A stretch of DNA of 33,437 nucleotides from Eubacteriales Family XIII. Incertae Sedis bacterium. GTDB taxonomy: Bacteria; Bacillota; Clostridia; Peptostreptococcales; Anaerovoracaceae. The stretch covers positions 1 to 33,437 of the forward strand of contig JAISBV010000134.1 of the NCBI GenBank assembly GCA_031266025.1. Direction: 5' to 3'. The notes beneath the pieces are model-generated. The model was not told the DNA's origin. It saw only the letters and a program-made list of their open reading frames with translations, and made no database searches. Of the stretch, positions 7,500-15,048 are shown one piece after another (positions within the stretch are counted from its first letter, which is position 1; each line of letters begins with the position of its first letter). The position numbers were made by a program, and so were the translations under genes.

Positions 7500-8231
7500 T
7501 ACAAACAACATTAAAAATTCAGTATTGCCCTTGGCGCCCTTAATAGGCGACGGGATCACGCCTCGTTCCGTCAAGCCGTTTTCAAGACCGTAGGCGATTA
7601 CATTCTTCAGCACCTCGGCGTGTACCGCCTCGTCGCGCACGACGCCGTTCGTGCCGACCTGCGCGCGTCCCGCCTCAAACTGCGGCTTGACGAGACAGAC
7701 GATGCGACCGTCCTCGGCCATAAGCCCGGCGGCGACGGGAAGCACGAGCTTCAGAGAAATGAACGCGACGTCTATCGTAATCAAATCCGCCTTTTCGGGT
7801 ATGGCGCCCGCGTCCATCAAACGTATGTTGACGCGTTCCATGTTTACGACGCGCGCGTCGTTTCGCAATGTCCAGTCAAGCTGCCCGTAGCCCACGTCGA
7901 CGGCATAAACTCGGCGTGCGCCCCGTTTTAGCATACAGTCCGTGAAGCCGCCTGTAGACGCGCCTATATCGACGGCGACCGCGCCCGCCGCGTCTATGCG
8001 GAAACCGTCAAGGGCGGCCTCCAATTTTAGACCGCCCCTGCTCACATAAGGGCAGGCCGGAGCGACAATACTGAATTCCGCATCGGACGCGACGGGCATA
8101 CCCGCTTTAAGCGCAAGTTCCCCGTTTACGAGAACGACGCCCGCCATAACGGCCGCCTTCGCTTTCTCGCGCGACGAGAAAAGACCGCATTCATGCAGCA
8201 TTACATCAAGTCGCTCTTTTTTTATCGCCAT
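7446..8231 (-). CDS. tlyA: TlyA family rRNA (cytidine-2'-O)-methyltransferase / S4-domain protein
   Basis: TlyA-family proteins (B. subtilis YqxC) methylate 2'-O of cytidines in rRNA or act as hemolysin-like proteins. The S4 RNA-binding domain covers RLDVMLHECGLFSSREKAK and following residues (7-60). The FtsJ-like methyltransferase domain follows, with VSRGGLKLEAAL (63-74), the SAM-binding DIGASTGGFTD (88-98), and KPQFEAGR later on. The ATG has GGAG four bases upstream and lies nine bases after ispA, as in the Bacillus order minus dxs. The family normally ends shortly after the block seen here as KGNTEFLMLF. The last 18 residues, VTTQTPRDFCPSRNLPAV, are encoded by the inverted-repeat element at 7357-7499 and are not part of the family. 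Domain residues appear intact, so the enzyme is probably functional. Confidence 0.93.
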   Translation of the reverse strand: MAIKKERLDVMLHECGLFSSREKAKAAVMAGVVLVNGELALKAGMPVASDAEFSIVAPACPYVSRGGLKLEAALDGFRIDAAGAVAVDIGASTGGFTDCMLKRGARRVYAVDVGYGQLDWTLRNDARVVNMERVNIRLMDAGAIPEKADLITIDVAFISLKLVLPVAAGLMAEDGRIVCLVKPQFEAGRAQVGTNGVVRDEAVHAEVLKNVIAYGLENGLTERGVIPSPIKGAKGNTEFLMLFVTTQTPRDFCPSRNLPAV

Positions 8232-8240
8232 ATCGCTCCG

Positions 8241-9140
8241 TCATCTGGTTCTTTTTACAAGATTTTGAGCCATCTTTATGAAAAATTCCGCGTTGTCGTA
8301 GAAAGGCGCTAAGGTTTCGATTGCGTTTCCGGTGAGTTCGTCAAGCCTTTCACGCGACGGTTTGAGACCGTAGAGCGACGGATATGTGGGTTTTTCGCGC
8401 ACTTTGTCGGCGCCCTTTTTCTTGCCGGTTTCGTTCTCGTCTCCTGTGACGTCCAGTATATCGTCCGCTATCTGGAACGCGAGCCCTATATTCTCGGCAT
8501 AATTTTCAAGCGGCGTGAGCAGTTCTTTGGGTGCGCCGCCTATAAACGCGCCCGCCTTTACCGCCGCGACGATCAGTGCGGCGGTTTTGTTCAGATGAAT
8601 GTAATCCAAAAGCCCTCCCGCTATTGACTTGCCCGTCGCCTCTATATCCGCGGCTTGCCCTGCCACCATGCCCCGGCAACCCGCGCCTTTTGATATCTCA
8701 TTTGAAGCGCGAACACGCCGTTTCAATTTTACGGGATCGTCGAAGTATATGAGCATATCCCTGTTCATTGTTTCAAACGCCGTGGTCAGAAGACCGTCGC
8801 CGGCCAGAATCGCCAAACCCTCTCCGTATACCATATGATTTGTGGGCAAACCTCGGCGCAATTCGTCGTCGTCCATGCCCGGCAGGTCGTCGTGAATCAA
8901 AGAATAGGTATGAATATATTCGATAGCGCAGGCATAGGGCAAAGCCTCTTTAGCCTCACCGCCCGAAAACTCACAGGCGGCTAAAAGCAGCGCGGGTCTT
9001 ATTCGTTTGCCGCTGCTTTTCAGACTGTATTTCATAGCTTCGTACAGCGCGCTGCTCTTTGGATCTGTTTCGGGAAGAAAGTCCAGAATATGCTCTTCTA
9101 TCAGGTCTTTGAACACGATATACTCTTCAAAATCCCGCAT
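8241..9140 (-). CDS. ispA: Polyprenyl (farnesyl/geranylgeranyl) diphosphate synthase
   Basis: The enzyme condenses DMAPP or an allylic diphosphate with IPP to make C15-C20 isoprenoid diphosphates for quinone and undecaprenyl synthesis. At 299 residues it is full length. The first aspartate-rich motif is in SLIHDDLPGMDDDELRRG (about 79-96), the second is in IADDILDVTGDE (about 222-233), and the KRIRP substrate site is near residue 45. It follows xseB by 35 bases and is followed by tlyA nine bases on, the standard xseA-xseB-ispA order. GGAG lies six bases before the ATG. The chain length of the product is not determined from what I can see. Confidence 0.95.
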   Translation of the reverse strand: MRDFEEYIVFKDLIEEHILDFLPETDPKSSALYEAMKYSLKSSGKRIRPALLLAACEFSGGEAKEALPYACAIEYIHTYSLIHDDLPGMDDDELRRGLPTNHMVYGEGLAILAGDGLLTTAFETMNRDMLIYFDDPVKLKRRVRASNEISKGAGCRGMVAGQAADIEATGKSIAGGLLDYIHLNKTAALIVAAVKAGAFIGGAPKELLTPLENYAENIGLAFQIADDILDVTGDENETGKKKGADKVREKPTYPSLYGLKPSRERLDELTGNAIETLAPFYDNAEFFIKMAQNLVKRTR

Positions 9141-9175
9141 GTCCGACTCCGTTCCGCCGCAAAAGCGGCTCTGTC

Positions 9176-9427
9176 TTAAAGGACGTCTTTGCCGTAGACT
9201 TCAATCTTCTGCTTTGTCTCGTTCAATATTGCTTCGCAGCGACTGTAAAACCTCATACCTTCCTCAAAACTCTTGACGACGTTCTCAAGCGTCGCTCCAT
9301 CTCCTTTCAGTGCGTCCACAGAACGTTCAAGTCCTGCGAGCGCGTCTTCGAAAGACAGCGCGCTCTCATCTGCGGGCATCTTATTCTCGTTCTTTTCGAC
9401 ATCCGAACGCCGCTTTCGTTCCGCCAT
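9176..9427 (-). CDS. xseB: Exodeoxyribonuclease VII small subunit
   Basis: XseB binds XseA to form exonuclease VII, which degrades single-stranded DNA to oligonucleotides. The 83-residue protein has a charged N-terminus of about 24 residues and then the conserved core SFEDALAGLERSVDAL followed by LENVVKSFEEGMRFYSRCEAIL, a two-helix coiled coil typical of the family. It begins one base after the xseA stop. GGAGG lies nine bases ahead of the ATG within the end of xseA. It is probably co-translated with xseA and ispA. Confidence 0.95.
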   Translation of the reverse strand: MAERKRRSDVEKNENKMPADESALSFEDALAGLERSVDALKGDGATLENVVKSFEEGMRFYSRCEAILNETKQKIEVYGKDVL

Positions 9428-9428
9428 A

Positions 9429-10631
9429 TCACACTACCTCCAATGCCAATTCTCCGTCCGCAAGACGCGCTTTGACCGCATCCCCGCTTCGCGCATCCGT
9501 TACGGACGATATTATAGCGCCGTCCTCCGACGTCAGTACGGCATAGCCCCGCGCCAAAACGGCAGACGGGTCGAGCGACGCGAGCGACGCCCCGCGTGTC
9601 GCGACGCGCGCCGCCCTTTCTGAAAGCCCTCGCTCCGCAAGGCGCGAAAGCTCGGATTTCAATTCCGCGCCGCGCCGCGCCGCGCCGGTTGCCGCGCGTT
9701 CCGCCGCCGCAAGCAGTTCCGCGCGCCCGACGCTCTTCACGCGAAGCGCCGATATCTCGACCCGTCTGTGCGCGCGATCCGAAAGCTCGGCCCGAAAATC
9801 ATTGAGCAAGGACAGCAGCTCTGCCGTATCCGGTACAGCCATCTGCGCCGCCGCCGTCGGCGTTTCCGCGCGCCTGTCGGCGACAAAATCCATTATGCAG
9901 AAATCCGTTTCATGCCCGACGGCCGATATGACGGGTATCTCAGAGGCAAACACGGCCCGCGCTACTACTTCCTCGTTGAACGCCCCAAGTTCCTCCGCCG
10001 CGCCGCCGCCGCGCCCCACTATCATGCAGTCCGTATCGGGGAACAGGCTGTTCAGCGCGTTTACAGCCGCCGCAATCTCAGACGCCGCGCCGTCGCCCTG
10101 TACTTTGACGGGGTATATGAGTACATCGACGCATTTGTTGCGCGTGCGTATGATCTTCAATATATCTTGAACGGCGGCCCCTGTTTCTGAGGTTACAACC
10201 GCCAATTTTCGCGGAAAAAACGGAAGCGTGCGTTTGTATTTCTCATCGAATAAACCTTCTTTCAGAAGCTTTTCCTTGAGTCTGTCCGCCGCAAGAGCCA
10301 AATTCCCTTTGCCGCAGGGAGATATCTCCGTAACGTTGAGCGAATAGTAACCGCCCTTTTCGTATACCGATATATAACCCGAGATTACGACCTCCGCGCC
10401 GTCGTCAAGCTCTGTGCGTGAAGCGGACGAAACGCCGCGCGCGCCTGCGGGCAGAAAGCAATTAATCCTGCCCGTATCATCCTTCAATGAGAAATATATA
10501 TGACCCGAACCGTGATATTTGAGATTCGATATCTCGCCTATGACCGAAACGACGCCGAGAACGGGATCTGATATCAGCACTCGTTTGATATACGCGTTCA
10601 ATTGCGATACGGTAACGGGTTTTACGGCCAT
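9429..10631 (-). CDS. xseA: Exodeoxyribonuclease VII large subunit
   Basis: XseA is the catalytic subunit of exonuclease VII. From the ATG at 10631 it is 400 residues, slightly short of the 440-450 of many homologues. The N-terminal OB-fold covers VTVSQLNAYIKRVL through ISPCGKGNL (about 5-110). The catalytic domain has VVTSETGAAVQDIL, DCMIVGRGGGAAEEL and ISAVGHETDF, followed by the helical C-terminal region and a final ARGYAVLTSEDG block. An open frame continues upstream to about 10901 without family similarity, so I reject longer starts. GGGGTGG lies about seven bases before the ATG. The start overlaps the TsaD-like gene by 10 bases, so coupling is likely. Confidence 0.95.
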   Translation of the reverse strand: MAVKPVTVSQLNAYIKRVLISDPVLGVVSVIGEISNLKYHGSGHIYFSLKDDTGRINCFLPAGARGVSSASRTELDDGAEVVISGYISVYEKGGYYSLNVTEISPCGKGNLALAADRLKEKLLKEGLFDEKYKRTLPFFPRKLAVVTSETGAAVQDILKIIRTRNKCVDVLIYPVKVQGDGAASEIAAAVNALNSLFPDTDCMIVGRGGGAAEELGAFNEEVVARAVFASEIPVISAVGHETDFCIMDFVADRRAETPTAAAQMAVPDTAELLSLLNDFRAELSDRAHRRVEISALRVKSVGRAELLAAAERAATGAARRGAELKSELSRLAERGLSERAARVATRGASLASLDPSAVLARGYAVLTSEDGAIISSVTDARSGDAVKARLADGELALEVV

Positions 10632-11614
10632 AATTTTTCCACCCCAAGAAGAGCGATGCCCACGGCGTTGTCGCCTGACAGCGCCGCTTCGCCGAAAACA
10701 CGCGCCGACGCCGATTCCGCAGACAAGAGACGATTGCGAAGGAATCCCGAGGCGGAAACGCCTCCCGTAAAAAGCACCTCCCGTACACCGTAAATTCGAG
10801 CCGCTTCGGCGCCTATACTCAGCAGACAGTCGGCTATGACATCGAAGAGCGCGCGTGAAAGCGTCTCGGCTCGCGCGCCCTCGGCTATCGCGCGCATACA
10901 TTGTGTTTCCGTCCCCGACAAGTTAAAGTACAAACCGTCGGTATATATGCGCGTAAGCTTGATTCCGGGCATCCCCGCGCCCGCTTCGGCGGCAAGGGCG
11001 TCAAGCCGGGCGCCGGCGGGAAAATCCAACCCGAGCGCCACGCCCACGCGGTCTATGAGCTGTCCGAATGATATATCCTTGCTGCCTCCCACTGCAGAAA
11101 GCCGTGAGTCTCCCGTTTCCGAGAACAAAAGCTCGCTTGTTCCGCCCGAGATATGCCACGCCAAGAAAGACTCGTTCCGGTTCAATCCCGTGCCGTGAAG
11201 CGCGGCCCTTATATGTCCTTCCTGATGGGAAAAACGAAAAAGCGGCGCGTCCAAAGCATCGGACAGCGTCTCCGCGAAGCGCGATCCGGCCCTGAATACA
11301 GGCATATAAGCCTCCGCGACGGGTCTCGGTTTATCGCTTACGGCCACGGCGCCTATCCGTCCGCGATACTCGCGAAGCAACGTCTTGACCAGCGCGGGCA
11401 TATTGTCAACATGATGAAAAAAAGCCGCAGACTGCCGCAAACCGCGTTCCCCGCTTTTGACAGGAAGCTGCATGCGTACATCCGCCGCAACACTGCGAGC
11501 GGCGTCCGCGAGTGCTGCGGAACTCGTATAGTTGCTCGTGTCTATACCGAGAACTATATCCTTTGCCGGCGCCGTAACGGCCTTGCATGGGCGTTCGAAA
11601 GACGGTCTATGCAT
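10622..11614 (-). CDS. TsaD/Kae1-fold paralogue (peptidase M22-like, ASKHA family)
   Basis: This 330-residue protein is related to TsaD, the enzyme that puts threonylcarbamoyl on tRNA A37, but looks like the paralogue found beside nusB and xseA in many Clostridia and not TsaD itself. The ASKHA signature starts as IVLGIDTSNYTSSAAL (20-35). The metal-site H-X3-H is H130-QEG-H134. A glycine-rich nucleotide loop is HISGGTSELL (154-163), and GGVSASGFLRN (284-294) and SGDNAVGIA (D315) follow in TsaD order, so the metal ligands H, H, D are present. A longer open frame exists upstream, but it would overlap nusB deeply. I prefer the ATG at 11614, just after the nusB stop. The substrate is unknown. It overlaps xseA by 10 bases. 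Confidence 0.8.
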   Translation of the reverse strand: MHRPSFERPCKAVTAPAKDIVLGIDTSNYTSSAALADAARSVAADVRMQLPVKSGERGLRQSAAFFHHVDNMPALVKTLLREYRGRIGAVAVSDKPRPVAEAYMPVFRAGSRFAETLSDALDAPLFRFSHQEGHIRAALHGTGLNRNESFLAWHISGGTSELLFSETGDSRLSAVGGSKDISFGQLIDRVGVALGLDFPAGARLDALAAEAGAGMPGIKLTRIYTDGLYFNLSGTETQCMRAIAEGARAETLSRALFDVIADCLLSIGAEAARIYGVREVLFTGGVSASGFLRNRLLSAESASARVFGEAALSGDNAVGIALLGVEKLWP

Positions 11615-11615
11615 A

Positions 11616-12044
11616 TCAGGACAGCGTCCTTTCATTCTCTTTGACGCGAATAAGTTTTCCGAGTATACCGTTGATAAACTTAGGCGACTCATCCCCTCCA
11701 TATGTTTTTGCAAGTTCAACGGCTTCATTTGCGGAAACCGAATCGGGTATGTCGTTCATGTAGATTATCTCGGCCGCAGCGATCCGCAGTATGCTGAGAT
11801 CAACCCTCGCCATACGAGAGACCTTCCAATTTTCGCTGCTCGCTTCTATCTTTGAATCCAAAGCGTCTTTGTTGTCTCGGACGAACGCGTGCGCGCGGTA
11901 AACATATGAAAGCTGAGCCTTGTCCTCAAAAAAGTCCTTAATAAACCGATCCCTGGCGCTTTCGCCAAAGTCGCCCGTACAATCCATCTGAAACATCATC
12001 TGCATCAGCAATTCGCGCGCCCTTACTCGCTTATTGACGCGCAT
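11616..12044 (-). CDS. nusB: Transcription antitermination factor NusB
   Basis: NusB binds boxA RNA with S10 and supports antitermination in rRNA transcription. The 142-residue all-helical protein has the family blocks RVRARELLMQMMFQMD (about 6-21), NWKVSRMARVDLSILRIAAAEI in the middle, and ANEAVELAKTYGGDESPKFINGILGKL at the C-terminus. The ATG has GGGGAA nine bases upstream and overlaps the Asp23-family gene by 14 bases. The order asp23-nusB-(tsaD-like)-xseA is a common Clostridia arrangement. Confidence 0.96.
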   Translation of the reverse strand: MRVNKRVRARELLMQMMFQMDCTGDFGESARDRFIKDFFEDKAQLSYVYRAHAFVRDNKDALDSKIEASSENWKVSRMARVDLSILRIAAAEIIYMNDIPDSVSANEAVELAKTYGGDESPKFINGILGKLIRVKENERTLS

Positions 12045-12423
12045 CGAATTGTTCCCCGTCTTTTTCGGCCGGCAGGTGAACGCCCTGAACGATCACATTT
12101 ACAGCCTTGACGGCCGCGTCCGTCATCTCCTCAAGCTCATTCTTGACACGCCTTTGCAAATTCCAAGCTACCTCCGGTATTTTCACGCCGTAATCGACGA
12201 TGATCTGTATATCTATCACTACGCCGTCTTCATCGTCGGCGACTTTGATTCCTTTGAATTTCAACTCTTTGCCGAGAATATTCTGCGACAGCGTATCCTG
12301 AAAACCGCCGGAAAGCTCATGTACGCCCTGTGTGCGCAAAACAGCCTCGCGCACACAAGCCGCGACGACGTCATCCGTTATCGTTATACTTCCGAAACCG
12401 TCTACGTTTATATTTTCAGGCAT
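12031..12423 (-). CDS. Asp23/Gls24 family envelope stress protein (YqhY-like)
   Basis: Asp23-family proteins are small cytoplasmic proteins, many membrane-associated through partners; YqhY of B. subtilis sits beside nusB and has been linked to fatty-acid synthesis control. This 130-residue protein shows the family pattern: GSITITDDVVAACVREAVLRTQGV (11-34), VVIDIQIIVDYG, IPEVAWNLQRRVKNELEEM, and a final VNVIVQGV strand. It overlaps the corC-like gene by eight bases and nusB by 14 bases, so the three are coupled. The role in this organism is inferred from position only. Confidence 0.9.
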   Translation of the reverse strand: MPENINVDGFGSITITDDVVAACVREAVLRTQGVHELSGGFQDTLSQNILGKELKFKGIKVADDEDGVVIDIQIIVDYGVKIPEVAWNLQRRVKNELEEMTDAAVKAVNVIVQGVHLPAEKDGEQFDARQ

Positions 12424-13780
12424 CGGATTCCCCGGGCGCGGCGTCCTCTTCGTTTTCCGGTTTGTGCGGAACGGTCAGCGATATCTTGTCTATCCTGCGA
12501 TCCTTGACAGATTCCACTTTGAACACATACCCCTCTGTCTCAACAATGTATTCTTTGGCGTCGTCCTCATCCGGGATCTCTCCGATTTGATCGACGATAA
12601 AGCCGCCTATGGTTTCGTGTTCGTTTGATTCTATATTCAATGAAAACGCTTCATTCAGGTCGTCTATGTAATAGCCGCCGTCGAGACGCCATGTATTTTC
12701 ACCCGTAAGTTCAAGCTTGGGTTCGCTGTCGTCGTATTCGTCGTCGATATTACCCATGATTTCTTCTATCATGTCCTCTATCGTAACAATGCCGGAGAAC
12801 CCTCCGTATTCGTCGATCAGCAGCGCGATATGGGTCTTGCTTCGCTGCATGTCCCTGAAGAGCTCGTCGATATTCTTGCTCTCGGGCACGAAATAGGGTT
12901 TTTGCATTATCTTCTTTATGTGCACCTTGTCAAAGCCGTATTGACGGGCCTTGATGATGTAATCCTTCATGTAAAGCACGCCGACCACATCGTCTACGTC
13001 CTTGTCGTACACGGGTATGCGCGAAAAGCGTTCTTCAAGCAGCTTGTCAATATAGCTTGACGGCTGTTCGTTGATATTGATCATATAAACATTCGTTCGC
13101 GGCGTCATGATCTCATAAGCAAGCTTATCGTCGAATTCGAATACGCTCGTTATCATATCCTTGCCGGCCTCGTTGATAAGACCCGTCTCTTGCCCGACTT
13201 CAAGCAAAGACTTGATTTCTTCCTCGGAATACTGCTCTTCGAGACCCGCGCCTTCCCTGCCGGATATGCGCAGAAGCAGATTCACGGATTTGGAGAGCAG
13301 CCATACAAATGGCGCGGCAATTTTGGAAATCAGCAATATAGGCCGCGCCGAGAACAGCGCGAATTTTTCCGCGGACTGCAACGCCATGCGTTTTGGGTAC
13401 AGCTCCCCAAGGACGAGATTAAAATACGACAGTATGATTGTTATCAGAACTACCGCTGTCTGATAACCGTAGGGTATACCCCATGAGCTCAGCACACCGC
13501 CAAGACCGCCGCCCATAGACGTCGCGGCTGCGGCGCTCGTCAGAAATCCCGCCAATGTGATCGCGACCTGAATCGTTGAAAGGAATTTGTTCGGCTGTTC
13601 GAGCAAATCCTGCAATATTGCGGCGCGGCGGTTGCCGTCGGCGGCAAGAGCCTTGATTTTGGCCTTGCTCACAGAAACAATGGCCATTTCGGCCGCCGCG
13701 AAATACGCGTTGATTAATATCAAAACGAGCAGCAACAGAAGTTGCGGTAAGTAGTGTAAATCTCCGGGGTCGGGATCCAT
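12416..13780 (-). CDS. HlyC/CorC (CNNM-type) transporter-like membrane protein
   Basis: The 454-residue protein has the three-part architecture of the CNNM/CorC family linked to magnesium or other cation handling. The N-terminal DUF21 membrane domain has segments near 11-32, 70-90, 105-125 and 150-170 and includes EMAIVSVSKAKIKAL. A CBS pair covers about 210-335, with YEIMTPRTNVYMI at its start and LIDEYGGFSGIVTIEDMIEEIMG near its end. A CorC_HlyC C-terminal domain follows from about 350 to 435. Its tail is acidic. The ATG has GGAGG 10 bases upstream. A good promoter at 13824-13852 makes it the first gene of the asp23-nusB-xseAB-ispA-tlyA unit. The ion transported is not known. Confidence 0.92.
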   Translation of the reverse strand: MDPDPGDLHYLPQLLLLLVLILINAYFAAAEMAIVSVSKAKIKALAADGNRRAAILQDLLEQPNKFLSTIQVAITLAGFLTSAAAATSMGGGLGGVLSSWGIPYGYQTAVVLITIILSYFNLVLGELYPKRMALQSAEKFALFSARPILLISKIAAPFVWLLSKSVNLLLRISGREGAGLEEQYSEEEIKSLLEVGQETGLINEAGKDMITSVFEFDDKLAYEIMTPRTNVYMININEQPSSYIDKLLEERFSRIPVYDKDVDDVVGVLYMKDYIIKARQYGFDKVHIKKIMQKPYFVPESKNIDELFRDMQRSKTHIALLIDEYGGFSGIVTIEDMIEEIMGNIDDEYDDSEPKLELTGENTWRLDGGYYIDDLNEAFSLNIESNEHETIGGFIVDQIGEIPDEDDAKEYIVETEGYVFKVESVKDRRIDKISLTVPHKPENEEDAAPGESDA

Positions 13781-13823
13781 TGGGGCGATTCCTCCATATT
13801 GCGACGCTTTGTTTACATATGGT

Positions 13824-13852
13824 ATTATAACGTATTTTGCGTTTTATGTCTA
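13824..13852 (-). promoter_or_regulatory. Sigma-A-type promoter of the corC-like to tlyA unit
   Basis: Minus strand TAGACA (13847-13852), a 17-base spacer, TATAAT (13824-13829), then about 43 bases to the ATG. It lies in the 78-base gap after mltG and is the only good promoter I can see for the following eight genes. Confidence 0.6.
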
Positions 13853-13858
13853 TACAGC

Positions 13859-14926
13859 TTATATAGCCTTCATGTAAGCATCCTTGAAACGCAAAAATTC
13901 ATCGTAACTCTTTGTGAAATTGTGCCGGCCGTCCAATTCGGCGCCCAATACATAGTAAATATAGTTCGTGTCGGCGGGATTCAACGCCGCTTCTATGCAT
14001 TCGATGCGCGGCGAACATATAGGCCCGGGCGGCAAACCCGTGATCTTGTATGTATTGTACGGCGAATCGACTTCAAGATCGGCGTAGTTCAGACGATCCT
14101 TGTGCTCGCCGAGTGCGTATTGAACCGTAGCGTCTATCTGAAGCGGCATACCCGCAGCTATACGATTCATAATTACGCTCGCCACAAGCGCCCTTTCCTC
14201 GGGTACGCGTGTTTCGCGCTCTATCAGAGAAGCTATGGTCACCGTCTCGCTTACGCTGAGACCCAAGGCCTCGGCTTTACCGTAATATTCTTCCGTAAAC
14301 AATTTGTCAAATTGCGTGAGCATCCGGTTAATAACGTCACGGGCCGAAGCATCGGCATAGACGTCATACGTTTCGGGATAGAGATAACCTTCAAGCTCGA
14401 CCGCGCCTTCAAGGAAGCGGTACGCGCTGAAATCCCCTGTCGCGGCTTCAATCAAAAATTCGTCCTGATCCGCTATCCCCGCCGCCGCCAACGTTTCAGC
14501 CGTCTGCATCACAGTCAGTCCCTCAGGAACGGTGAAACGTTTTGTAAGCGCTTCCGTACCCTTCACAAGTTCCGACATGATCAAGCGCATTGACATATCG
14601 CGCGTGAAAATATAGGCGCCGGCCTTGTACCGGCCGTCGCGCCCGTCAAGTCTCGATCTTACGCGGAACAGCGTTTTGTTCCTGATAAGATCCGCATCTT
14701 TAAGTACGGTCGCTACGGTCTCAGTGCCGGAACCCTGCGGGATCGTAACGGACACCTGCGACGTGTCCGCTGTATCCACAGGTCTCATGCCGATCTCCAT
14801 AAGTATCCAAGATCCGGCGGCGACCGCTATGACGACAACGCCAAAGACGGCAAGTTTTCCTATCACCGGTATTTTTCTGCGGCCTGTACGTTTTCCGCCG
14901 CCTGCTGTATGTTTGTCAGATCTCAT
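13859..14926 (-). CDS. mltG: Endolytic peptidoglycan transglycosylase MltG (YceG-like)
   Basis: MltG cleaves nascent glycan strands in the cell wall and helps set their length. The 355-residue protein has a basic cytoplasmic tail, one membrane anchor at about 24-46, a LysM-like region, and the YceG catalytic domain. Key features are VPEGLTVMQTAETL (133-146), LEGYLYPETYDVY (178-190), the predicted catalytic E236 in ASLIERET, DATVQYALG, and SPYNTYKITGLPPGPI near the C-terminus. AAGGA lies about 10 bases before the ATG. A probable efp terminator and three to four 10-bp direct repeats lie just upstream. No clear consensus promoter was found. Confidence 0.95.
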   Translation of the reverse strand: MRSDKHTAGGGKRTGRRKIPVIGKLAVFGVVVIAVAAGSWILMEIGMRPVDTADTSQVSVTIPQGSGTETVATVLKDADLIRNKTLFRVRSRLDGRDGRYKAGAYIFTRDMSMRLIMSELVKGTEALTKRFTVPEGLTVMQTAETLAAAGIADQDEFLIEAATGDFSAYRFLEGAVELEGYLYPETYDVYADASARDVINRMLTQFDKLFTEEYYGKAEALGLSVSETVTIASLIERETRVPEERALVASVIMNRIAAGMPLQIDATVQYALGEHKDRLNYADLEVDSPYNTYKITGLPPGPICSPRIECIEAALNPADTNYIYYVLGAELDGRHNFTKSYDEFLRFKDAYMKAI

Positions 14927-14939
14927 ATATATATTATCC

Positions 14940-14974
14940 TTGCGTACTATTGCGCACTATTGCTTGGTATTGCC
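14940..14974. repeat. Imperfect 10-bp direct repeats ahead of mltG
   Basis: Plus strand TTGCGTACTA, TTGCGCACTA, TTGCTTGGTA, then TTGCC, each unit starting exactly 10 bases after the last. One helical turn of spacing would put all units on the same face of the DNA. The array lies between the putative efp terminator and the mltG ribosome-binding site. It could be an operator or just a small slippage repeat. Confidence 0.6.
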
Positions 14975-14999
14975 AAAAATACTGCTCCCGGGCGGCAGT
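14974..14999 (-). terminator. Possible intrinsic terminator after efp
   Basis: Minus strand: ACTGC, a nine-base GC-rich loop, GCAGT, then ATTTTT. The stem is only five base pairs, so strength is uncertain. It is about 50 bases after the efp stop and before mltG. Confidence 0.4.
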
Positions 15000-15012
15000 C
15001 ACTATTATGCAA

Positions 15013-15043
15013 ACGGGTTCAATACCCGTTCGCAAGCTCCGGG
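15013..15043. repeat. Hairpin plus 21-bp module shared with 31996-32016
   Basis: The segment starts with a hairpin, ACGGGT (15013-15018) and ACCCGT (15024-15029) around a five-base loop. Positions 15023-15043, which include CGTTCGCAAGCTCCGGG, recur exactly as the reverse complement at 31996-32016 between secDF and yajC. Both copies are intergenic. Confidence 0.75.
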
Positions 15044-15048
15044 GTCGT

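Noticed and set aside
10632-10901. Longer N-terminus for XseA
   Set aside because: The extra 90 residues are basic, low-similarity and overlap the TsaD-like gene. The family start and a Shine-Dalgarno fit 10631.
13799-14593. A 264-codon plus-strand frame opposite mltG
   Set aside because: It is an antisense shadow without family features.
14940-14974. CRISPR array
   Set aside because: The repeats are 10-base units in direct tandem without spacers, and no cas gene is present.
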